DNA of 64,000 nt from Candidatus Nitrosotenuis cloacae (lineage in GTDB: Archaea; Thermoproteota; Nitrososphaeria; Nitrososphaerales; Nitrosopumilaceae), in the NCBI RefSeq assembly GCF_000955905.1, contig NZ_CP011097.1, forward strand, positions 1,452,582 through 1,516,581, written 5' to 3'. A model generated the notes under the pieces. It searched no databases. It had not been told where the DNA came from and saw only the letters and a list, made by a program, of their open reading frames with translations. Shown one piece after another: positions 24,579-33,988 of the stretch. The stretch's first letter is position 1. The number at the start of each line of letters is the position of its first letter. Position numbers and translations under genes: made by a program.

Positions 24579-27311
24579 TTGAAAAAAGTTCTTGCCGTGT
24601 TTTTGTTAATTTTTGTGTCTGCAATCCCACTTGCATATGCACATCCATTAATCATTGACTCTAGTCCAGGTGCATCAACAAATGTTGGTGCAGGGATTAC
24701 CCAAGTAAGAATTGATTTCTCAGAATCAGTTGATCTTGATTTTAGTTACATCAAGATTTTTGATAGCAATGGCAACCAAATTGACAATAAAAATACGCAA
24801 TATCTCCAAGCAGATAACGAGTCCATTCTGGTAGTTACCACACCACCATTGCAGGATGGTGTGTATACGGTATCAACCAAAGTTCTCTCCAAAATTGATG
24901 GCCACCTAGTGCCATACGCATTTGTCTTTGGTGTGGGAGATGTAGAGTTGCCACCTCCACCCCAAGTCACAATTGATCAAGAGATTTACTTTCCAGAGGC
25001 AGCTGCAAGATTTCCGGGAATAGTAGGACAGGTGATTGTTCTTGGCGCTGCAATCTCTACCTTATTGATTTGGAGAGGGGCAAAAAACAAAACATGGATA
25101 AAGGAAAACTCGGAATTCCAAAAATTCTTTCATGCTAAATTCTCAACCATCACAGGAATTGCGCTCTTTGCGGTCTTTGCATCAAACATACTTATGCTTG
25201 CTATTCAGACAATCCGACTTCAAGTTTCTGCCTCTGATGTAATAGAGACATCATTTGGTATGGTCTGGTTAATACGCATGGGCCTAACTGTTATTTTGCT
25301 TGCGGTGTGGTTCTTGCTGGAAAACAAGTCCGCGGCATCTACAAAAAAACAGCTTCTAGTGCTTGGATTATCATTGATATTGATTGGCACAACAACCGCA
25401 ATAGGCCATGGTGCTGCAAGTGAACAGATCTATGCAATAATAATTGACTATATCCATAATCTGATAGCGTCAGTATGGATTGGCGGAATCATATTCTTTG
25501 GATTTGTGTTGCTTCCAGCATTCACAAAATTGGATGATTCCAAAAAAGAGCTAGCCAGTCTCTTGATGATCCCAAGGTTTTCCTCTGTGATCATAGTATC
25601 GCTTGGAATTGTAATAATTACTGGACCGACCTTGCTTTGGCTCTTGGAAGATGATGTCTCGCTTTTATCACAATCGTATTACGGCTTGATGATCATCGCA
25701 AAGATAGCAATCGGCTCTGCAATGGTGGCGCTGGGCGGATACAACCAGTTCAGAATACAAAGAATGGCGGAAAAATCACTAAACTCTGGAATAACAGTGC
25801 AGAAAAAACTCAAGAGATCATTACGGACTGAGGCAGTACTTGGCATAGTTCTGCTTGGAATAGTCGCATTACTGACAAACTCTTCATTGCCTGCAAGCCA
25901 AGGGGAGGAGGCCAAATCGCAAATTCCAGATGGGTTTAACACTCTAGCATTCTCGGAGAGCTCAAAATTTGCAATAAGCATCACGCCACTAAAGAGTGGT
26001 ACAAACAAGATTTTTGTTTCTGCTCAGGATTCGGAGGGAAATCCGCTTGATGACATAGCAGAGATCAAGGCCAAAGTATCAAATCCACAAAAAAACATAC
26101 CTCCAATTGAAATCCCACTTGTTAGATCAGGTGACAAATACGAAGGCGAAATAACATTTGGCTTCTCTGGAAGCTGGAGCATAGAGATAGATACTCAAAG
26201 ACAAAACAATCCAAACGAGAGTGCAGGCTTTGTAGTCATGGTCAAGCCACGCCTGTCTGAGCTAAAAACCGACATTACTGAATATACATTACCAGAGAGT
26301 GCAGCCCCACTATACCCTGTATATGATGGAGACGATACCATTTGGATTAGCGATTCATCAAAACCAAGACTGTGGAAGTTTTCCATATCAGAAAAACAGT
26401 TCACTTCATACACCTTTGAGGGCAAGACCACTGTTTTTCTCAAACTAGATGGCGATAGAGTATGGTTTGCAGACACGCCAGACAGCAAGATTGGCTATTT
26501 TGATATCAAAACAGAACAATTCCACACGATTCCACTTCCAATAAAATCACTTCCGATTTCACTAGAGACAGACAATGACGGAAATCTATGGATTGCCCTA
26601 GTAGACCAGAACATGCTGCTAAAATACGATATACAATCTGAAGAATTCCAAGAATACAAGATTCCAACCAATCCATCAGGCCCAGTCGCATTGGTACGAG
26701 ATCAAAACGGAATGATATGGTTTGCAGAATCACAAGGAGGAAAAATTGGTGTAATCAATCCATCCACTGGAATAATAAAAGAATTCATGTCAACAGAGCC
26801 ACTAAAGGAGCCGTTTTTCCTATTCATTGATCAAGACGGCACCATACTAGTATCTGAGCACACCGCCCTCAAAGTAATTAGATTCAATCCATATTTGGAG
26901 ACATTCAGTCATGTTGTTACCGTAACTGATGCAAACTCGTTGCCATTTGCACTGGCACCAGACAAGTTTGGAAATATTTGGATTGCACAACACACAGTAG
27001 ATAGGCTTGGAATCTATGATGTGCAAAAAAGAGAGTTTGCAGAGCTAAACATTCCAACTCAGACTACATTCACGCAATTCCTAATCAATGACAAAAATGG
27101 CAATATTTGGTTTGTAGAGCAACGCTCAAACAAGCTTGGTAATGTGATAATATCAGAGATTCCACAGATAAGTGCCACAGCACAGCCAGAAGTAGAAATA
27201 AGATATTCCGAGCTTGTCTCGCCTTTGATTTCTGCTGGAATAATAGCGACCTCGCTGTTTTTTGTAAAAAGCATCAAGGATAAACGCAGAATAGATTCTC
27301 TGATAGACTAG
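24579..27311 (+). CDS. CopC-CopD-beta-propeller fusion membrane protein
   Basis: A 910-residue multidomain protein from a TTG start. Residues 1-22 are the signal; 22-125 a CopC domain with mature N-terminal His (AHPLII) and the DGH copper(II) motif in SKIDGHLVPYAFVFGV; 145-440 a CopD domain of about eight helices; 450-560 a FixH/YtkA-like beta domain; 570-880 a beta-propeller of Vgb type with repeated GNLWIA/GMIWFAES/GNIWIAQH blades; then a last helix (LISAGIIATSLFFV) and basic tail. CopC and CopD take copper across the membrane; fusions with a propeller are unusual. In an ammonia oxidiser, copper demand is high. The divergent partner lacks these domains. Confidence 0.88.
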   Translation: MKKVLAVFLLIFVSAIPLAYAHPLIIDSSPGASTNVGAGITQVRIDFSESVDLDFSYIKIFDSNGNQIDNKNTQYLQADNESILVVTTPPLQDGVYTVSTKVLSKIDGHLVPYAFVFGVGDVELPPPPQVTIDQEIYFPEAAARFPGIVGQVIVLGAAISTLLIWRGAKNKTWIKENSEFQKFFHAKFSTITGIALFAVFASNILMLAIQTIRLQVSASDVIETSFGMVWLIRMGLTVILLAVWFLLENKSAASTKKQLLVLGLSLILIGTTTAIGHGAASEQIYAIIIDYIHNLIASVWIGGIIFFGFVLLPAFTKLDDSKKELASLLMIPRFSSVIIVSLGIVIITGPTLLWLLEDDVSLLSQSYYGLMIIAKIAIGSAMVALGGYNQFRIQRMAEKSLNSGITVQKKLKRSLRTEAVLGIVLLGIVALLTNSSLPASQGEEAKSQIPDGFNTLAFSESSKFAISITPLKSGTNKIFVSAQDSEGNPLDDIAEIKAKVSNPQKNIPPIEIPLVRSGDKYEGEITFGFSGSWSIEIDTQRQNNPNESAGFVVMVKPRLSELKTDITEYTLPESAAPLYPVYDGDDTIWISDSSKPRLWKFSISEKQFTSYTFEGKTTVFLKLDGDRVWFADTPDSKIGYFDIKTEQFHTIPLPIKSLPISLETDNDGNLWIALVDQNMLLKYDIQSEEFQEYKIPTNPSGPVALVRDQNGMIWFAESQGGKIGVINPSTGIIKEFMSTEPLKEPFFLFIDQDGTILVSEHTALKVIRFNPYLETFSHVVTVTDANSLPFALAPDKFGNIWIAQHTVDRLGIYDVQKREFAELNIPTQTTFTQFLINDKNGNIWFVEQRSNKLGNVIISEIPQISATAQPEVEIRYSELVSPLISAGIIATSLFFVKSIKDKRRIDSLID

Positions 27312-27366
27312 TTTGTTCTTTTTGAACTACAACGTGGTATTATTCCACTTTGCCTAGTTTTTCTAC

Positions 27367-28980
27367 ATGCACAGTACTGGAGACAACCAGCCCAAAAAGG
27401 GGTCTGGCTACTTTGCAGGTAGACTAAAGGAAAAAGGTGGTACAGAAGAGGTAAAGCCGGTACCAGTAGAGCCAGAAAAGGCTGAAACCGTTTCCTCAGA
27501 CCAAGCTCAAACAGCACCAAAGGCAGGACAGATCTTTGAGGAAAGCACGAAGTCAATTGCATCCATGACAGACGATGTAAGTGAGACTGCAAAGCTAGTG
27601 TCATCAATGAAGGAAGGCCTAGAGCGCGTAAACAAGATAAAAAATCTGCTCACATCAGATCCACTCTGTGATGATTCCGGAATTTGTAGTTACCAAGGAG
27701 TAGACTTTAGCAAGCCTACACAAAACGAGGAAAAAATTGCAGAGATGATAAACAAGTATGCTCAGTCAAATCTCTCAGATTTACAATCCGATGCAAGCTC
27801 AATTCGTGAAGAGCTCCAGCAATTCAAGAACACCATAAAACAAAAGGAATCTGAAATATCACAGTTCAGAGAAAAGCTAAACGAAGTAAGGCAGCAACCA
27901 ATTCCCAGCTTTAATCCGATTAATGATTCTGTACTCACTCAGCTAGACAACAGTATTGCAGAACCTCAAAACATGAGCGAGTTTGAGGCGGCAACCACGG
28001 ATCAGGACTTGGTAAGCTTCAATTCTATTCAGGGCCAAGACTTTGCCAAACTATCCGAAATACAGCAAAGTGAGCTCAAAGACGGTGAGAAAAAACTCTT
28101 AGAGTTACGCTGGAAGATAAAAAAGGCCGAAATTGACTATGAGCAAAGACTAACGCAAAAGGATCAGCTCAATGATCTGAATGATACTATCAAAGAATTG
28201 GAATCCAAAAAGAAGACCTTGCATCTAGAAGTAAAAAGCCTAGAAAACCAAAACAAGGAACCAAAACAAGAGCTCAAAGAACTCGAGCAAAAAATTTCAC
28301 AAGCAAAAAAGGAATACGATGAAAAACAAACAGCACTAAAAGAGATTCAAGATGCAAGATCAATTGTAGAATATCTAAAGCTGGACAAGCAGGCACTAAA
28401 GTCAGAAATTGATGAGCTTCGAGCAAAGACAAAGGCAGCCGAAAAAGAATACCAAGAACGCAAGCAAGCAAGCGAAAACCTAGAGGATGTGCGATTTTCC
28501 GTATCATCACTCCAGGCAGAAAAGGAAACCCTCCAGACAGAACTGGAGCAAATTCATTCCAGAATCAAAAAGGCAGAATCAGACATTGAGCAAAAGCAGC
28601 AAGAGAAGGAAAAACTTGGAGAATTCAAGGCAATTGTAACCCATCTAAAGCTGGAAAAGGAATCCTTGGAGCAGGAGCTATTGGATTTGAAATCAAAAAT
28701 AAAGAAATCAGACTTGGACTATGAGCAAAAAAGAACAGCTTTGCAAGAAATGCAAGATGTCCGAGACATTTTGGCATACCTAAAGCCAGAGCGAGACTCG
28801 CTAAAATCAGAAATGAGTCAGCTCCGCGATAAAATCCAAAAGCTGGAAGAGGGATTTGATGAGGTAAACGCCAAAAAGCGCCAGTGCCAACTGGAATATG
28901 ACGACCTAAAGTTCAAGCTAAAAAAGCTAGAATCAGACTATGACGAGAAGCGAAATTCGTATTCTCACTTTACTAGATAG
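27367..28980 (+). CDS. Long coiled-coil protein
   Basis: A 537-residue protein without signal peptide or membrane helix. Residues 1-150 are low complexity with a short cysteine pair (DPLCDDSGICSY). From about 150 on it is a heptad-rich coiled coil. In 270-530 I see about 47-residue units (for example IVEYLKLDKQALKSEI, IVTHLKLEKESLEQEL, ILAYLKPERDSLKSEM), each followed by a K/E-rich arm. Such proteins are structural scaffolds or chromosome/cytoskeleton factors, but no Walker motif exists, so it is not an SMC. Its end overlaps the importer permease gene by eight bases tail to tail. Function unknown. Confidence 0.8.
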   Translation: MHSTGDNQPKKGSGYFAGRLKEKGGTEEVKPVPVEPEKAETVSSDQAQTAPKAGQIFEESTKSIASMTDDVSETAKLVSSMKEGLERVNKIKNLLTSDPLCDDSGICSYQGVDFSKPTQNEEKIAEMINKYAQSNLSDLQSDASSIREELQQFKNTIKQKESEISQFREKLNEVRQQPIPSFNPINDSVLTQLDNSIAEPQNMSEFEAATTDQDLVSFNSIQGQDFAKLSEIQQSELKDGEKKLLELRWKIKKAEIDYEQRLTQKDQLNDLNDTIKELESKKKTLHLEVKSLENQNKEPKQELKELEQKISQAKKEYDEKQTALKEIQDARSIVEYLKLDKQALKSEIDELRAKTKAAEKEYQERKQASENLEDVRFSVSSLQAEKETLQTELEQIHSRIKKAESDIEQKQQEKEKLGEFKAIVTHLKLEKESLEQELLDLKSKIKKSDLDYEQKRTALQEMQDVRDILAYLKPERDSLKSEMSQLRDKIQKLEEGFDEVNAKKRQCQLEYDDLKFKLKKLESDYDEKRNSYSHFTR

Positions 28981-29809
28981 TCTTGAGAATTGGTGTTTTG
29001 CCAATCACACCAAGATATTTTGCCGCCAGCGTACCAACTAGAATAGCAACTGAGAGCATCACTATTGTTCCAGATGGCGCCAAGTCCAGATAATACGACA
29101 AAACAATTCCAAACATTACAGAAAAGACAGCAATAGACATTGATATCAAGACAGTATGCTTGAATCCTTTTCCAAACAACATGCTAGTAATGTTTGGCAG
29201 AACAATTAGTGCAGATATTAGCAAGATTCCAACCAGTCTCATTGATGTGATTACTGTGACTCCAGCAATTATCACAAAGATATAGTTTAGTCTATCAACG
29301 TTTAGGCCACCAACCTTTGCTTGTTCTTCATCAAATGTAAAATGTAACAAAGGTTTACGCAATATTGCAAGAGATACTACAACACCAGCACTGATTGCCA
29401 GAATCAGTATTGTGTCCTCGTTACTGATTAGCAATATGCTGCCAAACAAAAAGCTAAACAGATCAACTGAAAATCCACCTGTTGCGGAAATCAACAATAC
29501 ACCAACACCAAATCCAGACACCAGCAAAACAGCAATTGCAGCATCTCCTGATATCTTGGTGCTTTTTCGAAGCTTTGTCATGCCTAGTGCGCCCAGAATA
29601 GAGACCACATATGCAGTCCACAGCGGATAAATCCCAGTGAACAATCCAACAGAGATTCCGCCAAATGCCATGTGAGACAGTGCATCGCCAAAAAGCGAAT
29701 ACCTGCGCAATACCAGAAACGTTCCCATCAACGAACAGATAATCGCAATTGCTGCGCCTGCAATCAAACCCTTTTGCATGAATGCATAGCCAAAGATCTC
29801 TAGGGTCAT
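28973..29809 (-). CDS. Metal ABC transporter permease (ZnuB/MntB type)
   Basis: A polytopic permease of the ABC-3 family, about 278 residues when started at ATG 29809 (MTLEIFGYAF), two bases after the ATPase stop; the longer frame to 29926 would overlap the ATPase and lacks support. It has about eight helices. Hallmarks are LRRYSLFGDALSHMAFGG, where the permease meets the ATPase, TKISGDAAIAVLLVSGFGVG, and LLISALIVLPNITSML. With the upstream ATPase and binding-protein genes it forms a complete Zn2+ or Mn2+ importer. Zinc is most likely from the His-rich binding protein. Confidence 0.93.
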   Translation of the reverse strand: MTLEIFGYAFMQKGLIAGAAIAIICSLMGTFLVLRRYSLFGDALSHMAFGGISVGLFTGIYPLWTAYVVSILGALGMTKLRKSTKISGDAAIAVLLVSGFGVGVLLISATGGFSVDLFSFLFGSILLISNEDTILILAISAGVVVSLAILRKPLLHFTFDEEQAKVGGLNVDRLNYIFVIIAGVTVITSMRLVGILLISALIVLPNITSMLFGKGFKHTVLISMSIAVFSVMFGIVLSYYLDLAPSGTIVMLSVAILVGTLAAKYLGVIGKTPILKTI

Positions 29810-29811
29810 GG

Positions 29812-30603
29812 CTAGTGGTGATGCATGTGCATCTGCATTGCAGATTCCGTGTATGTCTTGAGTAAATCTTTGTTTGAGAAGAATTCCTCTTTTTGTCCAT
29901 GGAAGAACAATTGTCGGTTCATGCATGCAACCCTGTTTGCAAGCTTGGCAATTGCTTCCAGGTCATGTGATGACCAAACTATTGTTATTTTGTTTTCCTC
30001 ATTGATTTTTTTGATCACATTATAAAATTTGGTCTGAGTGTCAACATCAACCCCAGTTACTGGCTCATCTAGGATCATCAGGATCGGATCCTTAACCAAG
30101 GCTTTTGCGATAAAGACTCGTTGCAGCTCACCACCTGAGAGCTGGCCTATTCTTCTGTCCTTTAGGGAATCAAGGTTTACTGTCTTTAGTGCTTGCAGAA
30201 TTTTTTCGCTGTTCTTGTCCAGCTTGCTGTATACTCTATTCCAAGAATGGCCATTTTTTTGCAATAATGTAGAGATTTTATTCAGCTTTTTCTCAGAGAG
30301 CAGGCCCATTGCAACCACCTCATATACTGTTGCAGGAAAGTTTGGCTCAAAGTTTACCTTTTGCGAGACGTAACCAATTAATGGTAATAGCGGATAGTAT
30401 TTTTTTGCCTCATATCCAAACAGCCTGATAATACCAGCATACCCTTGCAGGCCCAAAATCGCGCGAAATAGTGTGGTTTTACCAGCACCGTTTGGGCCGA
30501 CTATTCCTAGCAGGTCTCCTTCATTCACATCAAAGCTTACCTTATCAATTGCAAGGCTGCCATTATACGATATTGATACATCAGATACTTCGAGGGCTTT
30601 CAT
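29812..30603 (-). CDS. Metal ABC transporter ATP-binding protein (ZnuC type)
   Basis: The ATPase of the importer. Walker A is GPNGAGKTTLF, the Q-loop region is GYVSQK, the signature is LSGGELQRVFIAKAL, Walker B is LMILDEP, and the switch His is WSSHDLE. The start at 30603 (ATGA overlap with the binding-protein stop) is preferred over a GTG six bases upstream. Its C-terminal segment is His/Met-rich (QMHMHHH), which could bind the cargo metal. The gene sits between the binding-protein and permease genes of the same operon. Confidence 0.95.
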   Translation of the reverse strand: MKALEVSDVSISYNGSLAIDKVSFDVNEGDLLGIVGPNGAGKTTLFRAILGLQGYAGIIRLFGYEAKKYYPLLPLIGYVSQKVNFEPNFPATVYEVVAMGLLSEKKLNKISTLLQKNGHSWNRVYSKLDKNSEKILQALKTVNLDSLKDRRIGQLSGGELQRVFIAKALVKDPILMILDEPVTGVDVDTQTKFYNVIKKINEENKITIVWSSHDLEAIAKLANRVACMNRQLFFHGQKEEFFSNKDLLKTYTESAMQMHMHHH

Positions 30604-31583
30604 GTACACTCCAAGGCGATTTTGATGTTTCTTAGATTTTCTTCCATTTTAGCAATGTATGATGTGCCTGCTGCAAGCTCGTCCTGAGATACTCCTTCTA
30701 GTGGGCTGAGCAGTAAGATTTGTGCTCCTGCCTCATCTGCCAATACCTGAGCTAGTTTCGGATCAACTAGCTCTTCTGCAAACACAACATTGATCTGATT
30801 TTCTTTGATATAATCAACTAGTTCCTTTAGTTCACTTGCGGTTGCCTCAGACTCTGGAATTATGCCAGACAGTGAGTGAATTTCTATGCCATACCGATTA
30901 CCAAAATATGTAAATGCATTATGGAATGGAACGATTGTGTTCTTTTTGCAGTTTGATATCTCTGTTCTTATTTTTGAATCAAGCTCATCAAGTTTTATGG
31001 AATATGCATTTGCATTGTCCTCATAATATTGCGCATTGTCTGCATCAACTTTGAGCAGTGAGTCCTTTATCGCCATGACTTGTTCTTTTGCCAACATTGG
31101 ATCAAGCCATATATGTGGATCATACACAGAATCATGCTCTTCGGCATGGTCGGATTCGCCATGATCACCAGTTATTAGATCAAATCCATGTGTGGTTTCA
31201 ACAAAAAGAACATTGGAATATTCTCCAGAATCAATTATCTTATCCACAAATGGCTCCATGCCACCGCCATTATACACGAACACATCAGATTCCTTTAGTG
31301 CTATGAGATCACCCGTGCTTGGCTCCCAGTCATGCGGCTCAATTCCTATTGGTGTAAAAACAGAGACTTTGGCCTTCTCACCGACAATGTTTTTTGAGAA
31401 TTCATACAGAGGATAAAATGAAGCAATCACTTTGATCTTGGAGAATTGCGGTTGTGGTATCATGGTTTCTTGGCTAGGAAATTCCGTTGGCGTAGGAGAA
31501 GTTCCAGACTGTGCCAGTATAACAATTCCAATAATGATTGCAACCAGTCCTCCGCCAATTGCTCCAAGAGTAGATCTCTTCAT
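30600..31583 (-). CDS. Metal ABC transporter substrate-binding protein (ZnuA type)
   Basis: A 327-residue cluster A-I binding protein held at the membrane by an N-terminal anchor (LGAIGGGLVAIIIGIVILAQSG) instead of a lipobox. Metal ligands sit in GIEPHDWEP, DPHIWLDP, PFHNAFTYF and the last acidic site near VFAEELVDP. An acidic/His loop (GDHGESDHAEEHD) just before the second His is the zinc-collecting loop typical of ZnuA and absent from most Mn-type proteins. First gene of its operon, divergent from the NikR-like regulator. Confidence 0.93.
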   Translation of the reverse strand: MKRSTLGAIGGGLVAIIIGIVILAQSGTSPTPTEFPSQETMIPQPQFSKIKVIASFYPLYEFSKNIVGEKAKVSVFTPIGIEPHDWEPSTGDLIALKESDVFVYNGGGMEPFVDKIIDSGEYSNVLFVETTHGFDLITGDHGESDHAEEHDSVYDPHIWLDPMLAKEQVMAIKDSLLKVDADNAQYYEDNANAYSIKLDELDSKIRTEISNCKKNTIVPFHNAFTYFGNRYGIEIHSLSGIIPESEATASELKELVDYIKENQINVVFAEELVDPKLAQVLADEAGAQILLLSPLEGVSQDELAAGTSYIAKMEENLRNIKIALECT

Positions 31584-31602
31584 GCTTGATGCAGGCGTGG
31601 AA

Positions 31603-31631
31603 TTATTAATAAATGTATAAAATGTTAATAA
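31603..31631. promoter_or_regulatory. NikR-type operator in divergent promoter
   Basis: TTATTAA (31603-31609) and TTAATAA (31625-31631) form a perfect inverted repeat with 15 nt between, so the half-site centres are 22 bp apart. That equals the spacing of the E. coli NikR operator (6-bp halves, 16-nt spacer). It lies between the importer operon and the NikR-like gene. Confidence 0.55.
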
Positions 31632-31674
31632 CTTTCATGACTATGTTTATAAAAAATTTAATAATTATTTCCTT

Positions 31675-32058
31675 ATGCCAATTGTCTCAATTTCACTAAA
31701 TGATGAGCTCCTAACAGAGCTAGACAAGCTGCAAAAGTCCATGGGTTTTGCCGGCAGATCAGAGGCAATACGTGCAGGAATTCGAAACTTTGTCTCTGAA
31801 GAAAAACAAAAGACTGAGATCTCTGGTGACTTGCACGCCATCTTGCTGGTAGTTCATAATGATGAATTTGATGACATGATTGCTGGAATCAAGCATAGTT
31901 TTGAGGATCTGATAATTACTCATCTGCACAGCAAGATTCATGGCAACAAGTGTGTAGAATTGTTCATGCTGGATGGAGAGGCAGAACGGATCAACACAAT
32001 TACAAAAAATTTCAAAATAAACAAGAAAATGGATAATGTAAAGCTAGTAACGCTATGA
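31675..32058 (+). CDS. NikR-like ribbon-helix-helix metalloregulator
   Basis: A 127-residue regulator: an N-terminal ribbon-helix-helix (IVSISLNDELLTELDKLQ, AGRSEAIRAGIRNF) and a C-terminal ACT-like metal domain. Candidate ligands are His74, His83, His85, His89 and Cys93 in KHSFEDLIITHLHSKIHGNKC, similar in order to the four NikR Ni ligands but with two extra residues between His85 and Cys93. The context, next to a zinc-type importer rather than a nickel one, suggests zinc or another metal. A perfect inverted repeat in the divergent gap is its likely site. Its stop overlaps the next gene's start (ATGA). Confidence 0.88.
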   Translation: MPIVSISLNDELLTELDKLQKSMGFAGRSEAIRAGIRNFVSEEKQKTEISGDLHAILLVVHNDEFDDMIAGIKHSFEDLIITHLHSKIHGNKCVELFMLDGEAERINTITKNFKINKKMDNVKLVTL

Positions 32059-33392
32059 TAAGATTTTATTTTTTATTGGTATTGGTATTTTTAATTCCAA
32101 TTAGTTCTGTGTATGGCCATGGCCTAGGCCTTGAAACCATAAAGCTAAATGCTGATGATAGAAAACTGTCCATAACCACACAGATAAGTCCAACCGAGTT
32201 CTCAGAGACTGCACAAAAACAGATAACCATGACAATTACTGATTCACTGACAACTCAAAACGTGGATGCCATATTGTTGGTTGCTCTGTATCATGAAGAC
32301 ACTCAGGTCTTTAGAGAATATTTTGGTACCACAGGTGGAGTCTTGCGAATTGATGTAAACCCAAGTACCGATGAACAAATACAGATCTCAGGTCAGCAAG
32401 AACAGACATTTGATGCATGGTACGGAACAGAATCAAACCCATTAGAGATCACAGGCCCCATCCTAAATACGGGAGGCCTGTATCGCTTTGAGGTCGAAAT
32501 AAAGAGTATAGACTCGGAGGCAGTGCAAAACCAAGCCTTTTCTACATATATCACCTCAATAACAAACCACAGATACGACAAGCAGGACAAAAATGGCAAT
32601 CCCGTAAGATTTGATGTAAAATCATATTACGACAAGATCTCCGGCTTTGATTATTCCCAGGACACAAACTCTATCACGCTAGAGATGCCATTTGATTGGA
32701 GTGAGCAAAACATCTCGCATACCGAAGTAGTTCACGAGGAGGTTCATTTTCCAAAGGAATTTGTGGATTTGTTAGTTCCTAGCTACACAGGTACTGTAAA
32801 TGGAATAGATTTGTTCAAGTCATCGATAACAATTGATGATTATTCCATAGAAGACCAAAGAATCGTTCATTTTGTATTATCACAGGACATGCTGCGATAT
32901 CTCAAGCAGGCCCAAAAGGACAAAGGAATTGAGAGTCCTCAAGACTTGAAGTTTGTCCTTAAGATAGGCAGCAAGATAGTCTTTCCAGTAATTGCAATGA
33001 CCAAAAATGAATCGCTCCAAGTTGACCTTTCATGGGAGCCCGAAACAATAGAGCCAGGCAAGAACACCAAATTCATCTTTACATTCAGAGACGGTAAGAC
33101 GGGTGAGCTGTTACGCAACACGACATACGACTTTGTTATCTTGCAAAATGGCAAGCAAATTCACACCAAGTCTGCCAATGCGCAAATTGGTGGCGACTAT
33201 GTAGACTATACTTTTTCAGAATCGCAAAAGGGCCCAATAACCATCCAATTCAACAATCTGCGAGGAACAGGTCAGGGAACGGAGTTTAGCATAATGGTTG
33301 TGCCAGAGTTTGGAGTATTGGCTTTTGTTATACTTGCAATATCCATTACAAGTATCATCATATTTAGCAGAAAGAGACTAGTGTTTTTCTAG
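32055..33392 (+). CDS. Secreted PEFG-anchored protein, paralog of 19605-21248
   Basis: A 445-residue exported protein with signal peptide (FYFLLVLVFLIPISSVYG) and a mature HGLGLETIKLN start. The mid-part aligns with the protein at 19605-21248. The C-terminus is VVPEFGVLAFVILAISITSI plus basic RKR, a PEFG-type anchor. It overlaps the NikR-like gene by four bases, so it is co-translated with a metal regulator, which ties this envelope family to metal supply. A role in capture of metal at the surface is plausible but there is no clear metal motif beyond the His at the mature start. Converges on the cheC-like gene (15-nt overlap). Confidence 0.82.
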   Translation: MIRFYFLLVLVFLIPISSVYGHGLGLETIKLNADDRKLSITTQISPTEFSETAQKQITMTITDSLTTQNVDAILLVALYHEDTQVFREYFGTTGGVLRIDVNPSTDEQIQISGQQEQTFDAWYGTESNPLEITGPILNTGGLYRFEVEIKSIDSEAVQNQAFSTYITSITNHRYDKQDKNGNPVRFDVKSYYDKISGFDYSQDTNSITLEMPFDWSEQNISHTEVVHEEVHFPKEFVDLLVPSYTGTVNGIDLFKSSITIDDYSIEDQRIVHFVLSQDMLRYLKQAQKDKGIESPQDLKFVLKIGSKIVFPVIAMTKNESLQVDLSWEPETIEPGKNTKFIFTFRDGKTGELLRNTTYDFVILQNGKQIHTKSANAQIGGDYVDYTFSESQKGPITIQFNNLRGTGQGTEFSIMVVPEFGVLAFVILAISITSIIIFSRKRLVFF

Positions 33393-33980
33393 TAGTTTTT
33401 TTGCATTAAGCGGATCCAAAATCATCAACATTCGGAGTTTTAGTCCGCCAGATGAGGAAAATTCCGCAGTGCATGCAATGAGGGACTGGGTCTCGATTCC
33501 TATCTCCATTGCAGGAAACTCCAAAATAGACATGAATGTGTCCACCGCAAAGCCAGGAATGTCTGCGCTTGTGTTGCAGCCCTGATCATTTGCCAGTGCA
33601 TTAAAAAAAGATCCAGAGAGAATATTTCCTGTCTCTGACAGTGATGATTTGGATAGTTTTGTAAACGAGTCCAGTCTTTTTTTGCCCAAAAGTCTTGCTG
33701 CAAATTTTTTACCGTCCTTTTCAGGCATGTAATATAGTACTCCGACATTGATGTCGCCGGTTTGTTTTAGATATACTGCAGACATGTTTTCTGCATCTGC
33801 AAATGCCGGTGTGAGCTGGTTCAACTCAGTGATATCGAGCATTTCTGTTTTTCCTATCTTACATTGGATCTGCTCGCCAAGCAACATTCCTAATGCCTCT
33901 ACTGTTTTTGTAGAGACACATTTGGAAAAGATTTCAGATAAACGCCCAAGATCGTCTTGCGTTACTGCAAAAGTCTGCAT
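33378..33980 (-). CDS. cheC: CheC-like phosphatase
   Basis: A 200-residue CheC/FliY-family protein. CheC-type enzymes remove phosphate from CheY-P through a Glu-x-x-Asn pair; here the first site is SETGNILSGSFFNAL with a proline after 20 residues. The second site in the C-terminal half is not obvious (QSLIACTAEF), so it may be single-sited or mainly a binder. It is the last gene of the che operon, directly after cheY. Paralogous to the longer CheC at 36321-37022. The tail-to-tail overlap with the secreted protein is 15 nt. Confidence 0.82.
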   Translation of the reverse strand: MQTFAVTQDDLGRLSEIFSKCVSTKTVEALGMLLGEQIQCKIGKTEMLDITELNQLTPAFADAENMSAVYLKQTGDINVGVLYYMPEKDGKKFAARLLGKKRLDSFTKLSKSSLSETGNILSGSFFNALANDQGCNTSADIPGFAVDTFMSILEFPAMEIGIETQSLIACTAEFSSSGGLKLRMLMILDPLNAKKLLEKH

Positions 33981-33988
33981 TAAGGTCC

